In this document: positions 11,390 to 22,529 of the stretch, one piece after another
Layout: every line of letters starts with the position of its first letter
Numbering within the stretch: the first letter of the stretch is position 1
Assembly: GCF_042453785.1 (NCBI RefSeq)
Contig: NC_091666.1
Span: forward strand, 26,804,501 to 26,868,500
Reading direction: 5' to 3'
Origin: Malus domestica
Lineage: Eukaryota; Streptophyta; Magnoliopsida; Rosales; Rosaceae
DNA: 64,000 bases
The notes under the pieces: model-generated
What the model saw: only the letters and a program-made list of their open reading frames with translations
Database searches by the model: none
Told to the model about the DNA's origin: nothing
Translations under genes and position numbers: made by a program

Positions 11390-12593
11390 CATGGGTGGGT
11401 TTGGTACGGTTACCGTACCAAAACCCTCGTACCAATTACCATACCAAACTTTCGGTTTGATAAAATCTATTACCATTACCATACCAAACTTTCGGTATAC
11501 CGAAGTTCGGTATTGCCAAAAGTTCGGTTGGCATGATATGGCAATGGTAATTGCCATTTTGTTTTGGGACAAAATCTGTTTTTGTTTTTTTAACCCAATT
11601 CAAGGGCAAAACTTTTTTTTTTGTACCTTTATCTCATACATTATAGATTAAATTCATCATTCACAATTCACACACATAATAATTCAAATGATGCATCAAG
11701 ATTCATCATGAAAATTAAGCTTACAATCCAAATAGAAGTTACTAACCACAACAAATAGAAGTTAACAATCCAAATAGAAATTAAAGTTTCAAACCAAATG
11801 AAAATTGGAAGTAAACTTCAAAAAGGAGAAATCATTGATCAGTTATTCAAGCTTGAGATGTCGAAACTTTTGGAGGAGACATTGAAGTTCAGAAGATTGA
11901 ATTTGTGTCAAGCCTACATTACAAACAAAGAAAACATATTAATTAGTAGCAAGAAGAATTAAAGTTGAAAACCATTTAATAACAAATTTACTGAAAAAAT
12001 TAAAGCATATCTTTCTTGTTTTCTCTTCTTCAATTTCCTTGAAAAATTGAAGCATATCTTCCGTTGGTTCCTTGTAGAAGTTTACTTCATCTGCCCTAAG
12101 CCAACCATTAGTACGCACTAGTGCCTCCATTATTTTAGGAGTCAAGGATACCCTAAAAGGGTCCACAACCCTCCTCTCTAGGCTAAATGCATTTTCACTA
12201 GCAACAATAGAAGTGGGGGTTACAAAGATATTTTGGCTATTTGTGAAAGAATTAGGAACTCTTTTGTGTTTGATTTCCACAATTTCAAGAGATCAAAGTC
12301 ATCAATAACAATGCTAATATAAGTAGGGTTTTATTTTCAAATTATTGGAATATTATAAATATGTGTTATATAATTATCTATTATATAATTTATAAATGAT
12401 ATATTATATTGTATTTTCGGTATGGTACGGTAATACCGTGGTAATGATATCCATTACCAATACCGTACCATGAAATTTCGGTACGGTACAATACCGTACC
12501 ATTACGGATGGTACAAAAAATTTGGCACAAAATCGGTATGGCACGGTTGGCAATTCGGTTGGCACGGCAATTTGGCAAAAAAATCCACCCCTA
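11390..12593. mobile_element. hAT element, internally deleted, 1204 bp, 8-bp target duplication
   Basis: The target duplication ACTGTGAT lies at 11382-11389 and 12594-12601. The ends are CATGGGTGGGTTTGG on the left and CCACCCCTA on the right, the TAGGGGTGG terminus seen in many plant hAT elements. Subterminal regions carry many GGTACGG and ACCGTACC repeats in both orientations. The interior keeps only the end of a transposase gene on the minus strand. Confidence 0.88.
11939..12280 (-). pseudogene. hAT transposase C-terminal (dimerisation) fragment
   Basis: The frame reads SENAFSLERRVVDPFRVSLT and then EALVRTNGWLRADE, the hAT C-terminal dimerisation region (hATC) that lets transposase monomers pair. 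The BED zinc finger and catalytic parts are missing, so it is a remnant inside the 11390-12593 element. A related fragment sits in intron 1 of receptor-kinase copy 3 (32140-32830). Confidence 0.8.
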
Positions 12594-12861
12594 ACTGTGA
12601 TAATAGCAGTATAAAAGTTACAAACACAGAAAATGCCAAGTGGCAAATGTATGTGAAGACAAGCGTCATTAGTATAGAGGTGGCTTACAAAGTAAGCTAG
12701 GCATTTATAAGGTGTATTTCCTATAAATAGCAAATGTACTGTTTCATTGAAAGGTTAAGGAGAATTAAAAACTTTCCTGCTCTTTCTCTCTCTCTAAACT
12801 GTTAACTGCCGTACTTTAGCTTAATGTTTTCTTTGCTGCTAAGCTTCCAAGATTGTTATGA

Positions 12862-12874
12862 TGGTATCCAGAGC
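12862..12874 (+). promoter_or_regulatory. Retrotransposon primer binding site (tRNA-iMet type)
   Basis: TGGTATCCAGAGC differs by one inserted C from the common plant Copia site TGGTATCAGAGC, where the tRNA 3' end primes minus-strand DNA synthesis. Confidence 0.7.
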
Positions 12875-13360
12875 TTGCGATTCACATGTGGGATTACATA
12901 GTTCTTGATTTACGAGCTCACGATTTGCTGCAATGTTGTAAGGTTTCTTTGTTCTCAGTCTTGTTCTTACGAAATTTACAATCTTTGCTCCTAGATTTCT
13001 AGGGTTTGTAAATTTTTGGGGGAAGTTTCGTTCGCTGTTCTTGTTTGCCAGTTGTGGTTCATTTCTTCCTGGAAATTTCGTTACTATGTTCGTTCTGCTT
13101 AAGCGGTGAATCAGATCTGTTTTTCTGGGTTCTTTATGCTCTGCTTAGTTGTTGAATTTTTGGTTGAGTTCTTCCATTTACGTTCATCTACATACTTTGA
13201 AGAATATGAGTTGATCAAGGCTTATGCCATATTTCTGATTACTTGTTGAAAAGATTTTATGAAGGCAAATGCCAAAATTGATTTGAAGGCCAAAGCCATA
13301 TAATGTTTGTTCTCTGAATGTGTTGATTATTATCAAGGCCAATTGCCAGGATTTTATAAG

Positions 13361-14094
13361 ATGGCTAGTTCACAGTTCAAAGTTGAAAGTATTTTGGGGA
13401 TGTTAACAATTCGGCTTGGTGATACAAATTATTCCAAATGGGCATATCAGTTTCCATCTGTACTCGGGGGATATAAATTGTTTGATCATTTTGATGGGAC
13501 TTCAGTGTGTCCTCCAAAATTACTCATTAATACTAATACTGGAGTTACTAAAGAAATCACAGTTGCTTATCAGGATTGGGAACAAACAGATTTGACACTA
13601 CTTAGTCTTTTAATAGCTAAGCTTGGTCTATGCTTGAGGATAGGTATGCTACTGTGTCTAAGTCTAGGATTAACATGTTGAAGACTGAATTCCAGACATT
13701 ACAAAAGGGGGCAGATACAATTGATAAGTACTTCTCTCGTCTTAAGTCAATTCGAGATCAACTTATTACTGCTGGTGAAGTGATTTCAAATAATGATATG
13801 ATCATTGCTGCACTAGAAGGGTTACCAAGGGAGTATGCCATTATAAGAACTGTTATTTTGGCGACGGAGACGCTATTTCTCTCAAAGAGTTTCGAGCACA
13901 ACTTCTATATTAAAAGAGATATAGATAGTCTTGAAAATTATTTGTATAGTACTATGGCAGCAATGTATATGCAAGGCTCCTCTTCGCACATTGGATATTC
14001 TGGTGCTTCTCATGATGGTTTTGTCGGTTCTTCTTCTCAAAATGGTTATTCTGGTAATTCTCTAAATTCGTTATTTAGAAATGCACCCCAATAG
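13361..14094 (+). pseudogene. Copia gag polyprotein fragment (UBN2-type), frameshifted
   Basis: The first part reads MASSQFKVES, then SKWAYQFPSVLGGYKLFDHF, typical of Copia gag. Near 13620 about 20 codons are missing, and the reading moves to the frame WSMLEDRYATVSKSRINML, continuing with a region rich in helix-forming residues and a Ser/Gly/Tyr tail. Gag would form the particle shell; this copy is broken and lacks the zinc knuckle and pol. Confidence 0.75.
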
Positions 14095-14199
14095 TTCCAG
14101 TAGTATACTCATAAATTCATTAAAAGAACTAAAATTCATCAAAATCTCAATTGAATACATCTTTTAGGGTCACGATTTATGAATTTGGGAACGACTTAC

Positions 14200-14493
14200 T
14201 TCCAATTGCTTCTAAACATTTCTTGGCGGTCTCTTTGGGGACAGGGGAGGGCAGTGGCGGGGCATCGTCATGAAATCTTCCTTGATCTCCTTCTTGGTGA
14301 GTATCAATGAGAACTTGGGCTTCTCCTCCTCATTTTTCTTCTCTGAACCTGAACTCGAACTCGAAGCCCCTTTCACTAGCCTTGGCGACTTCACGCCATT
14401 GTTACCCTCACTCCTCAACGGCAAGTAATTATCCTTCTCCTCCTCGATTCTCATCCCCTTAGCACCGCCGCCGCCGTTGATTGGAGACTTGCA
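14200..14493 (-). pseudogene. Exon fragment of a DUF1639 family gene
   Basis: The minus strand reads a Ser-rich linker, then KPKFSLILTKKEIKEDFMTM and PPLSPKRPPRNV, then a stop (TAG where the family has Gln), KQLE, and an intact GTAAGT splice donor at 14199. The KFS-EEI-EDF block followed by RP-KRP-NVQKQL marks the plant-specific DUF1639 family, of unknown function. Only one exon is present and no partner exon is visible nearby, so it is a gene fragment carried here by duplication or a transposon. It ends close to the truncated Copia gag. Confidence 0.65.
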
Positions 14494-14885
14494 CGCCGAT
14501 CACAAGTATCAATGTATGCCGGCATCGAAGCTCTCCTTCCAGCATGAACAGAAGGTTGAAGATGATACCAATTTATTTTTTAATATCTGTGTGATGCCCA
14601 GTTACTGTTCACGTGGTGCGTATCATTAGTTAACCGAAGTTCTGATAGAAAATTTAATGAATACATGAAATGTTAAAAATCAAGATTGAGATTAACCCCA
14701 AATTTGAAGAAAATTTTGACAAATACTTTAGTCAAACTCTATATCTATTTATCCCCACGTTGAAAAGTATTTTAATTATATGCATTTAATCCTTTGAAGC
14801 ATAATGCTGCCAGAAAGACTAATTTTTAAAATTAAATATTGTAAAACATATAACGTGGTTGTTGATGATTGAATTATGACTTAAG
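14494..14885. other. Junction region and second copy of the 6991-7170 segment
   Basis: Bases 14701-14880 repeat 6991-7170 and mark the 5' flank of receptor-kinase copy 2. The stretch before it (14510-14700) is non-coding and unassigned. Confidence 0.5.
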
Positions 14886-17036
14886 GTATTTGTCTGTTTG
14901 CCTCCTAAATTTGTATAGAGGTGACATGACACGCCCGACCCTGATATTCTCCCAAATACCAGGGTATGCACGTGCTAGCCAATATCCGAATGTGACGAAG
15001 CCATATTAGAATGCATGAGAACAAGAAATAAATAAGACTTATAAATTTAAATATAACTAATATGCAAATGAGGAACGTGTTCAGAGCATGCAACTAATTT
15101 AGAACATTAAATAAATGATATAAAATTGAATGAACACAGGAGTGGGTCCTACATCGAAAGGACTCGAAGATGCCGATGTGGGAGTGCCTTGACGTCGGGA
15201 TTATACGTCTCAATATGAAGGGGCGCAAAACAAACATGAGTGGACCAAGTTTGTATATATATAAAATACTGAAATAGTTATCAACATACTAACCCCCAAA
15301 GTTTAGTGAAAACTCAACATCATAATATGTAATAGGTTTTCCGAAAACCCTAGCATGCCATAAAACCTTTTATGAAACATATCTCGTATATAGTGTGCTA
15401 ACTAGTAGTATCAGTATTAGTATTTCTTGGCATGAAGCCAGTACGTATATCTCTCGGCCCGAAGCCATCTACATATATATACCTCCTGCCAACTATATAT
15501 CTCCCTCAGCCGTATGTCTCCCTCAGCCATATATCTCCCTCGCTCATAGGCAAAACAGTGACCACTAGATACACACAAAATCATTGAACATAGTCTTTCC
15601 AAATATAGGTACATATATCTCAAAAGCATCTTCATAGCATATAGTCATCCATCATATATACCATAAAGAAGTGTGTAAAAGTATGTTCATAAGCAGTATA
15701 TAGTCATCCATCATATATACTACAAAGAACATCAGTTTGATAAAATATGGTAATTTAAAGTATTCTCAATAAGCATAATATCTCATAAAACGTTTTATAA
15801 AACGTAATCATTAAATCATGTTTTTTATGTACGCATTTCTACTATTTAAACATGCATTTTAGAAGGGATCCACTCACAGATACTTCGCTGTCAAAAAGCC
15901 ACGCAAACTATCGAAGGACGGAATCACCACAATAATTGCCCCTAAACACAAAAGGGGTCCAATTAATAAAACCCTATTAAAACGATTGGATTTGGGAAAA
16001 TGGACATAAAAACGGATCCAGGATGTTGAATTACCCTAAGAAGGGTTCCGGATAAATTTCAAAAAGTCAACACGGGAATATTCCAAGAATATTCCACTGG
16101 GTTGGGCTGGGTTTAAAGGTTAGGGAATTAGGTTAAAGGGTTTAGTGGGCCAAAAGCCTTAGGTTAAAAGGGTTTGGGTTTTGAGTTTGTTGAGTTGGGC
16201 TTATATATGGTTGTGGGTCGAGTCGACTCAATTTCAGCTCGCGGGTCGCCAGATTACACAAAGAAGAAAGTCAGAGCTTCCCAAGCTCCAATCAACCTTA
16301 AATCTTAACCAAAACTAGTCATTCAATATATCAAATTGAAGTCCAAAAAACAAAGAATTGGAATATACCTTTGGTTTCCCCGACCGTGGTCGGAGTTAGC
16401 CGGAAAATGGCTTGGAATGTACATAGTTCTCGACGAGACGAAGAGAATGGTACCTCGCACGACGTCTTACTCGTCGTGGTTTGGCCGAAAAACGGCTCAA
16501 AAGCCACGAGGTCGCTGGAAATTGGGTAAGATTTAAATGGATATAACTTCTTCAATACTCAACAAAATTGGATGATTCAAAAACTAAAACCATACTTCTC
16601 GACGAGACAAAGAGATTGATCCTTTTTCGATGGCTAACTCGTTGTGGATCGATCGGAAATGGCTAGAAATTGGAGGCATGCGTCAGAGTTCGTGTACGGG
16701 ACTTCATGGTTCGACTACCAAGATGCCAAGACTATGGTTGTGTTCGTAGTGATGAGATAAAGACGATGGTGATGTTGAAATTGTGATTTGATGATGATTT
16801 TAGGATATGGGTTATGGGTGTGGTACAGTGAAGGAGGAGAAGAAAGAGAGAGAGTGAAGAAGAGAAACTTACGAGGAGAGGATAGGAGGGAGATCGGGGA
16901 ACCAAAATTAGGGGTGGGCCCCTTGGGCACACCATTTAACACCAAAGAGCAATATTTTAAAACAAATAAAACTCAACCAAATTGAAAATACGAAAATGCC
17001 CTTCTGTTTCATAAATCCTTGTCACAAGCAAATTCC

Positions 17037-17415
17037 AGCCGAACTTTAATTTTAGCCGATTATTCTCCTGAACTTTTATAATTAGCCAATTTCCCCCTTC
17101 AACTTTAACTTTAGCCGATTATCCCCCTAAAATGTTATAAATAGCCAATTCCCCCTAGCATTAGATTAATAGATTTTAAAATTTTCATCCCATTTTCATC
17201 CATCCAATTTTTCCATTCTTTTTGCGCCCATATAGTTGTCATGTGTTGTCCGCGTGATCACAATGGATAAAAAATTGGATGAATTTTTAAAAAAAATCTA
17301 GCATCAAGGGGAAATTGGCTATTTATAAAAGTTCTTGAGGGTAATCGACTAAAATTAAAGTTTAAGGAGGAAATTGGCTAATGATAAACGTTCAAGGGGT
17401 AAATAGCTAAAGTTA
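17037..17415. repeat. Inverted repeat with internal tandem subunits
   Basis: The left half repeats units of the type TTTAGCCGATTATCCCCCT and AGCCAATTTCCCCC. The right half repeats the same units inverted (GGGGAAATTGGCTA, GGTAATCGACTAAA). The whole can fold on itself. A further unit lies at 18150-18215, so these belong to the fold-back DNA of the larger insertion. Confidence 0.65.
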
Positions 17416-17939
17416 GAGCAACTCCACTAGGACCATTAGCCCGATAAACCGGCGACTTCCCTATCCCAATAGCCCCAGTTGCAAGCTCCAGCCCATGGGG
17501 GCGTGTGGGCTGGGGGGCCCGAGCGAGAGGCCTGGCTCGAATTGGTGGCCCGATAGCCTGAGGGCTATGTGATGTGTGGCTGACGTCAGGGTGACCTGGC
17601 TTGAATTCGTCCGTTTTCCTTTGTTGGAATTTGGAAAAAGAATGGGATGCATGCAGGGAATTAAGCCCTCGAATTAAACCACAAGAATTGCAACACAACA
17701 TGATTTAAAGCTCAAGAACACAAGATAGTAATAGAAACATCACCTGGGTTCGAGATTGAGAGCTCAAGCTCTCAGCTTCAATGGTCGGACCTCGCACCAT
17801 GCACCGATGCCACATGTAAGGCTATGGTTAGGTTCCTTGAGTTCTAGGGATTCCAAAAATATTATTTTTGAGCTTGATTTGTTGAAGGTTTGAAGAGGAA
17901 GGAGGAAGAGAGCTCACGAGAGTGAGCTGGAATAGAGGG

Positions 17940-17987
17940 AGAGAAAGAAAGAAAAAGGAAGAGAGAGAGAGAGAGAGAGAGAGAGAT
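17940..17987. repeat. (GA)n microsatellite
   Basis: An imperfect GA-rich tract with a pure run of about ten GA units at its 3' end. Confidence 0.85.
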
Positions 17988-18620
17988 GTCTGATGGATTG
18001 GATGAAGAAAAAAACACTAATATTTTATTGGCTATTGCCATGGCTATTCAGTTTAAGGGTGGAGATGCAAAAGACAGTTATTTTTCATTAAAGACAGTTG
18101 CTGTTCACTGGGTGGATTCAATAGTGAGTTGCCCTTGGGGCCTTTGCAACGCTAGAGTTACTCTTAAAGTTCAGGAGGGAAATTGACAGTTCTATACAAG
18201 TTCAGGGGGCAAATCGACAAATATGCTAGAGATACCAACTTTTTAAACCAAATTTTGTAAACAATATAACATGGTTTTTTATAATTAGATTATTATTTAA
18301 GTATTAATTAATGTGTTTATTTTTTTTAATAATACATCATATAATTTACAATTTTAGTTTAAAAAATTAGTTCACCTAACATATAATTCAATGGTCTACC
18401 ATTGAAAAGTTGACGCACCAAAAATTAACAAAAAGAGAGAAATAAAACCCTACAAATTTATGAGTCGTTCTTAGTAATTGCGACCCATAATTTCCTAGCG
18501 GCAATTGCTTGAGTGCTTCCCTTTTTTCTGCTTTTAACTTGGTCTTGCTTATCCCTAACTCTAAGCCTTCCCCAAAAACATGCATACCCTTCTGCTTCAG
18601 TTTTTGCTTCCTTTCGTTTT

Positions 18621-18890
18621 GGTACCGTTTGGTACGTGGGACGGGACGGGACGGAATGGGACGAGTCGTTCCGTCCCACGTTTGGTGCGCCTAAAAACTG
18701 TGGAACGGGTTGTCCCATGGGACGAAATTTGATTGATTTTTCGTTCCACCTCTTCCCCCTGGAACGATCCGTTCCACATCTGTGGAACACAAATTTATAA
18801 CATTTTATGACAAAATTTCTCCTTATCTTTTTCAATATTTACATCATCTGTTCCGTCCTGTTCCGTCCCGTCTGCGTACCAAACGGTACC
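18621..18890. mobile_element. 270-bp MITE with GGTACCGTTTGG ends, 3-bp target duplication TTT
   Basis: The ends are GGTACCGTTTGGTACG and, inverted, CGTACCAAACGGTACC. TTT flanks both sides. Inside are several GGGACGG and CCGTCCC repeats that pair across the element. It sits in the signal-peptide region of copy 2; comparison with copy 1 at 7603-7625 shows the empty site. The size and 3-bp duplication suggest a PIF/Harbinger-like origin. Confidence 0.82.
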
Positions 18891-19041
18891 TTTGTTCACT
18901 TCCTTTATTTCAATAACTTTGAGTTATGTCTATGTGCAGATAATGAAGCATACTCTAACCGCAGCCATCAACTACGGGGAAATCTGGTCAGACGTCGTGT
19001 ATCCGTTTTGGGGTGTAAACAGACCCTATTACTGTGGTCAA

Positions 19042-20503
19042 TGATGAGTCAATTTTATATTACATATTTTACCCTATTCTTAGGATGTTTTGGTAATTAT
19101 TTTAGTAGAATTTTGATATTTTCATTTATATTTTCAATATAGGACATTTGACTTCCTCTAGAGAAAAACGTGGTCAAACGGACGAATTTTGGAGTGATTC
19201 AAATTGGAGGACGTTCATGTGTCTCTTGGCGTGTTCGTGTCAAAATTTAGGATTTTTCTACCAAGCGGTTATTTTCTGGAGATGGAATAAAGGAGCAGTG
19301 TGCAGTGTTTGAAAATGATGTTTCTGGGCTTAAATTGAGTTTTTGGAGCCCAAGATGACCTTTGACGGGTTCATTGCCTTCTGGAAAAGTGTTCAAAATA
19401 TTCCAAACCTTAAATCCAGCTATATTGGGTCAGTTTTGGAGCAGTTTAGGGGTCCAAAATGTGGCTGTTCAGATTTTGGGCGAATTTCATCATTTAATTT
19501 AGGGTTATGTTTCCTATTTTATTCTAATATTTTGTTTCCTAGTTGGATTGGAAGACCTTTGTTTTAGGAGGGAATTAATTTTTCCTAGGTTAAAAGAGCT
19601 TGGCCAACCCTATTCCTAGCGTCTTCTTCTTCTCCGTACGCTCTTGAAGAGAGGAAATTGGCCAAGCGTAGTAATTTTCAGACATTTTCATTTTTCGATA
19701 TTTTATTATTTCAATAAAGAACTTTGTGATTTTTATTATGAATATGCGTAACTAATTCTCTTTTTGCTAGGGTGAGGCCATGAGCCTTAGCAAGAATATG
19801 TAGTTTCTCTTCAATTTGCTTATGATTATATGCATGTAGGTTTTCAAGTTATTAATCACTGGTTTAAACTATCTAATTGTCATGATGCTTGATCACCATT
19901 GGGATGTTTAGAAAAGTAATTTGATGCAATTTTAGTCGGAGGTCGATCCCTCAAATTGACGAAGGCTTCTTGTGATTAATATGTGCAAGTTCACGTAGGA
20001 TGAATACCACGTCTTAAGGGTTGCATGGTTTTTCAAAAGGTTTCACAAAACTTAATGAGTCGTGCATGTTTAGATTGAATATGAATACCACAGATGGATT
20101 GCATGTTTGATATACGCTCTATGTTAGGGGTCCAAGTAGGCATATATTAGGAAAACCTAACCTTCGAAATATGCATGTATAGGTCATAATAAGTAATTGG
20201 GAAAACAATATAGAATTGTTAAGGTGACGGCAGATCCCTACTGCTTTCTTAATTTGATTTCTCCAAAATTGTTTTGGTTTACTTTTATTAATTAAATTCG
20301 TTTTATTAAAGTAGGACATAAAAATCAATCATCTTAATTTCTGTTTTACACTAATTAATTGGAATTTGGTTTGCTTCGAATTATTTAATAATTTATGTGG
20401 AGGACGATCTTGAAAGATCCGTTTATACTACAATAACCTTGTCATTATTGCAAGTATTACAAAATTTTTTAACCCTTTTGTGTGTGGGGTAAAATCCCCA
20501 TCA
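19042..20503. mobile_element. Solo LTR, 1462 bp, 5-bp target duplication GTCAA
   Basis: It starts TGATG and ends CATCA, with GTCAA at 19037-19041 and 20504-20508. The empty site is visible in copy 1 (TGTGGTCAACCTGGG at about 7760-7775). There is no internal retrotransposon region, so it is a solo LTR left by recombination between two LTRs. Confidence 0.88.
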
Positions 20504-20781
20504 GTCAACCTGGGTTTGAGGTCCAATGCCTAGACAGCGTTCCCGTGTTCAACATGTGGAATAGCGACTACAGAATTCTCGAAATGAATTCGAATAGTAG
20601 TCATGGACTACTAAAATTGCTCGGCAGGACTATTGGCAAACTATCTGTCCTCCCACTTTTGTTTCCACCAACATCAACTTAGACGTGACCTTTACTACGT
20701 ACGCAGTACAAATACGGATAGTACTATCCCGGGATTTAATTTTAGTTCCCAATCCTGCAGTGACATGAGGGGCATCACTAA

Positions 20782-21154
20782 GGGCTGATTTGGTATTACT
20801 GTGTTTTGAAAAAAAACTGTTGTGAGAATAAGCGGCTGTGCTGTAAGAATAAGCGGCTATGAAATAAATCAGCAGAGTGTTTGGTAAACTTTTTTGTAAA
20901 AGTGCTTTTGGAAAAAAAAGCAGTCTGATAGTGAGTTTTTTCATTAAAGGAGCACTGTAGCTCTGTGTGCTTTGAAAAAAAACCAATTTTCTAAAGCTGC
21001 AAATAGCAGTTTCAGCTTTTTCCTTTGATTTCAGCTTATTCTCACAGCAGCTTCCAAAATAAGCTCTTTTTTTTAGTTTACCAAACACCTAAAACCCTCA
21101 CAGCTTTTTTTCATGGATGCTTTTTTTTTAAGTATTTCACTCCCAAACCACCCC
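20782..21154. mobile_element. PIF/Harbinger-type (Tourist-like) MITE, 373 bp, target duplication TAA
   Basis: The ends are GGGCTGATTTGG and, inverted, GGGGTGGTTTGG, flanked by TAA at 20779-20781 and 21155-21157. A second member of the family lies at 50930-51286 in the opposite orientation. Non-coding. Confidence 0.88.
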
Positions 21155-21503
21155 TAATTCAAATACGACTATCCACGGTGGTCGCGGATTTGATATTAAT
21201 ACGTATGTCACAAGAAATCCCGGATTTGATCCAGTTGCGACTGGCTTATGTACGTACAGGGTCAGTGTTCTGGTTTTTACAACAGCTGTTCTTGCTCTAG
21301 AGTCCAATCGAACGACTATCTAGGGCGCGATTGATGGGGGTTTTGAATTGGAGATTAAGATTGATGATGGTCCATGCAACAGTTGTCAGGTATCAGGAGG
21401 AATGTGCGGGCTTAACACTACTCGTGGTGGATTCAGTTGCTTTCGCCATGATCAGGATAATGCAATGCAACTACATGCAAATCAACTTCAACTGAGTCAT
21501 CAG

Positions 21504-21931
21504 GTACATTATATATGCCTTTAAACTTTATATAAAAGTCCATTGAATTAATCCAGGGGACTAATGGTACCTTATTTTAGGGTTGTAGAATACGCATATA
21601 TATATCTCATTGCAGCCGATTAGCTACGAGGAACCAAGCATGCATTAGATTATTTGCGTTGATAAAATTAGATGGAGTTATTAACTACATTGAAAAAGGT
21701 ATGAAACTATCCAAATTATAATAAAAACGAGGAGAAGAAGACAAGGTTTAGAAGGAAAGGAAAGCTTGTATTAATATCTTCTGATTTGAACAGATTACCA
21801 AAAATGAGAGAGAGTTTCTAATTTAATTATACTAGCCTATCAAAAAATAACTAACTCTACAACCTTCTAACACACTTTTCTAAAATAAGAAACATGTTTC
21901 CTTATGGTATGTTCAATAAAGTACACTAACT
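21504..21931. other. Intron remnant of copy 2 joined to 3' UTR block
   Basis: Bases to about 21880 match intron 1 of copy 1 (8424-8850). From about 21888 the sequence matches the copy 1 3' flank (ACATGTTTCCTTCTAATTCT-like, then CAATAAAGTACACTAAC). The junction marks deletion of the equivalent of about 8850-11210, including the kinase exon. Confidence 0.75.
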
Positions 21932-21975
21932 CAGTGGCGGAGCCATAATTCTGAATGAGGAGGGGCCTTTCACAA

Positions 21976-22060
<85 letters not shown>

Positions 22061-22529
22061 TGTGTAAAAAGTTGAATTCATAACATGTTGATATATGCAA
22101 TTTGTGTAATCCTCACAAAACTGAAAAAAATTCTCTTAAATTCAATACTAAGAAGAAAAAAATGTAAAAACCCAAACAACTAAGTAAGAGGTAGGTTGTG
22201 AAAGGCTAAAGAAAATACAAAGAAGTAGAAAAAGAAGGAAAAGAGGGAGAGGTCTACAAATAAAGAAGGTGGGTTGCTTTAGACAATTATATGGTGTATA
22301 TTACTGTTAGGTGAGAAAATCGAACCAGAAGTGGGGTTGCTTTTTCCATTTAAAATTGCACATCTCTTTTCCCCTGCCAAACTTATCGTTTTATTAGACA
22401 GCCGAAAAGATTTAAAATCAAAACAGCTTAACGACGTCGTTTGCTTTATCTTCTTCCATGAGGTTCACACCTCAGATGAAGTCAGGATGTGCCGGGAACT
22501 ACCCTAGTCCCTTGGTGGCTCCGCCCCTG
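21932..22529. mobile_element. Non-autonomous hAT element, 598 bp, 8-bp target duplication CACTAACT
   Basis: It begins CAGTGGCGGAGCCA and ends TGGCTCCGCCCCTG, with CACTAACT on both sides (21924-21931, 22530-22537). It interrupts the 3' UTR block of copy 2. The interior is non-coding and contains a long AT repeat. Confidence 0.92.
21978..22057. repeat. (TA)n microsatellite
   Basis: About 40 TA units inside the hAT element; a likely source of length polymorphism. Confidence 0.95.

Larger units (their letters stand above)
12597..14094 (+). mobile_element. Truncated Ty1/Copia retrotransposon (5' LTR, primer site, gag)
   Basis: An LTR-like stretch with a CTATAAATAG TATA box (about 12721) ends just before TGGTATCCAGAGC at 12862, a one-base variant of the initiator-Met tRNA primer site. 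A leader and gag follow. Protease, integrase and reverse transcriptase are absent, so the element is cut off after gag near 14094. The exact left end of the LTR is unclear because a hAT element sits against it. Confidence 0.72.
14886..18217. mobile_element. Composite insertion in the copy 2 flank: fold-back ends with nested LTR-like DNA
   Basis: The left edge TATTTGTCTGTTTGCCTCC and the right edge, read in reverse (ATTTGTCGATTTGCCCCC), are related inverted repeats, and each continues with a version of TTGTATAG. Between them lies about 2.1 kb (14923-17029) that begins TGACATGACACGCCCGACC and ends CCTTGTCACA, resembling a Gypsy-type LTR. It holds two degenerate copies of a CTCGACGAGAC motif. 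I found no clean target duplication for either layer, so the boundaries are tentative. No coding capacity. Confidence 0.45.
18580..21503 (+). pseudogene. LRK10-like receptor kinase copy 2, ectodomain pseudogene
   Basis: The exon 1 equivalent starts at the ATG at 18580 (MHTLLLQFL, as in copy 1) and ends at the conserved CATCAG-GTACAT donor at 21503. It is broken by three insertions: 18621-18890 in the signal peptide, 19042-20503 after the [10 protein letters not shown] block, and 20782-21154 after the MRGITK block. It also carries small deletions and stops, for example TAG at about 21321 where copy 1 has CAG. No exon 2, membrane segment or kinase follows. Downstream intron sequence runs to about 21880 and then joins directly to the 3' UTR block, so a deletion removed the kinase exon. 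Confidence 0.88.

Noticed and set aside
14923-17029. A complete Gypsy solo LTR
   Set aside because: The ends look LTR-like (TGACA to TGTCACA), but I could not find matching 5-bp flanks, so it is reported only as part of a composite insertion.
17986-18186. A 66-codon frame starting MSDGLDEEKN next to the (GA)n tract
   Set aside because: No recognisable family; its end lies in fold-back repeat sequence; probably chance.
21867-22100. Open frame made of Tyr-Ile repeats
   Set aside because: It is a translation of the (TA)n microsatellite.
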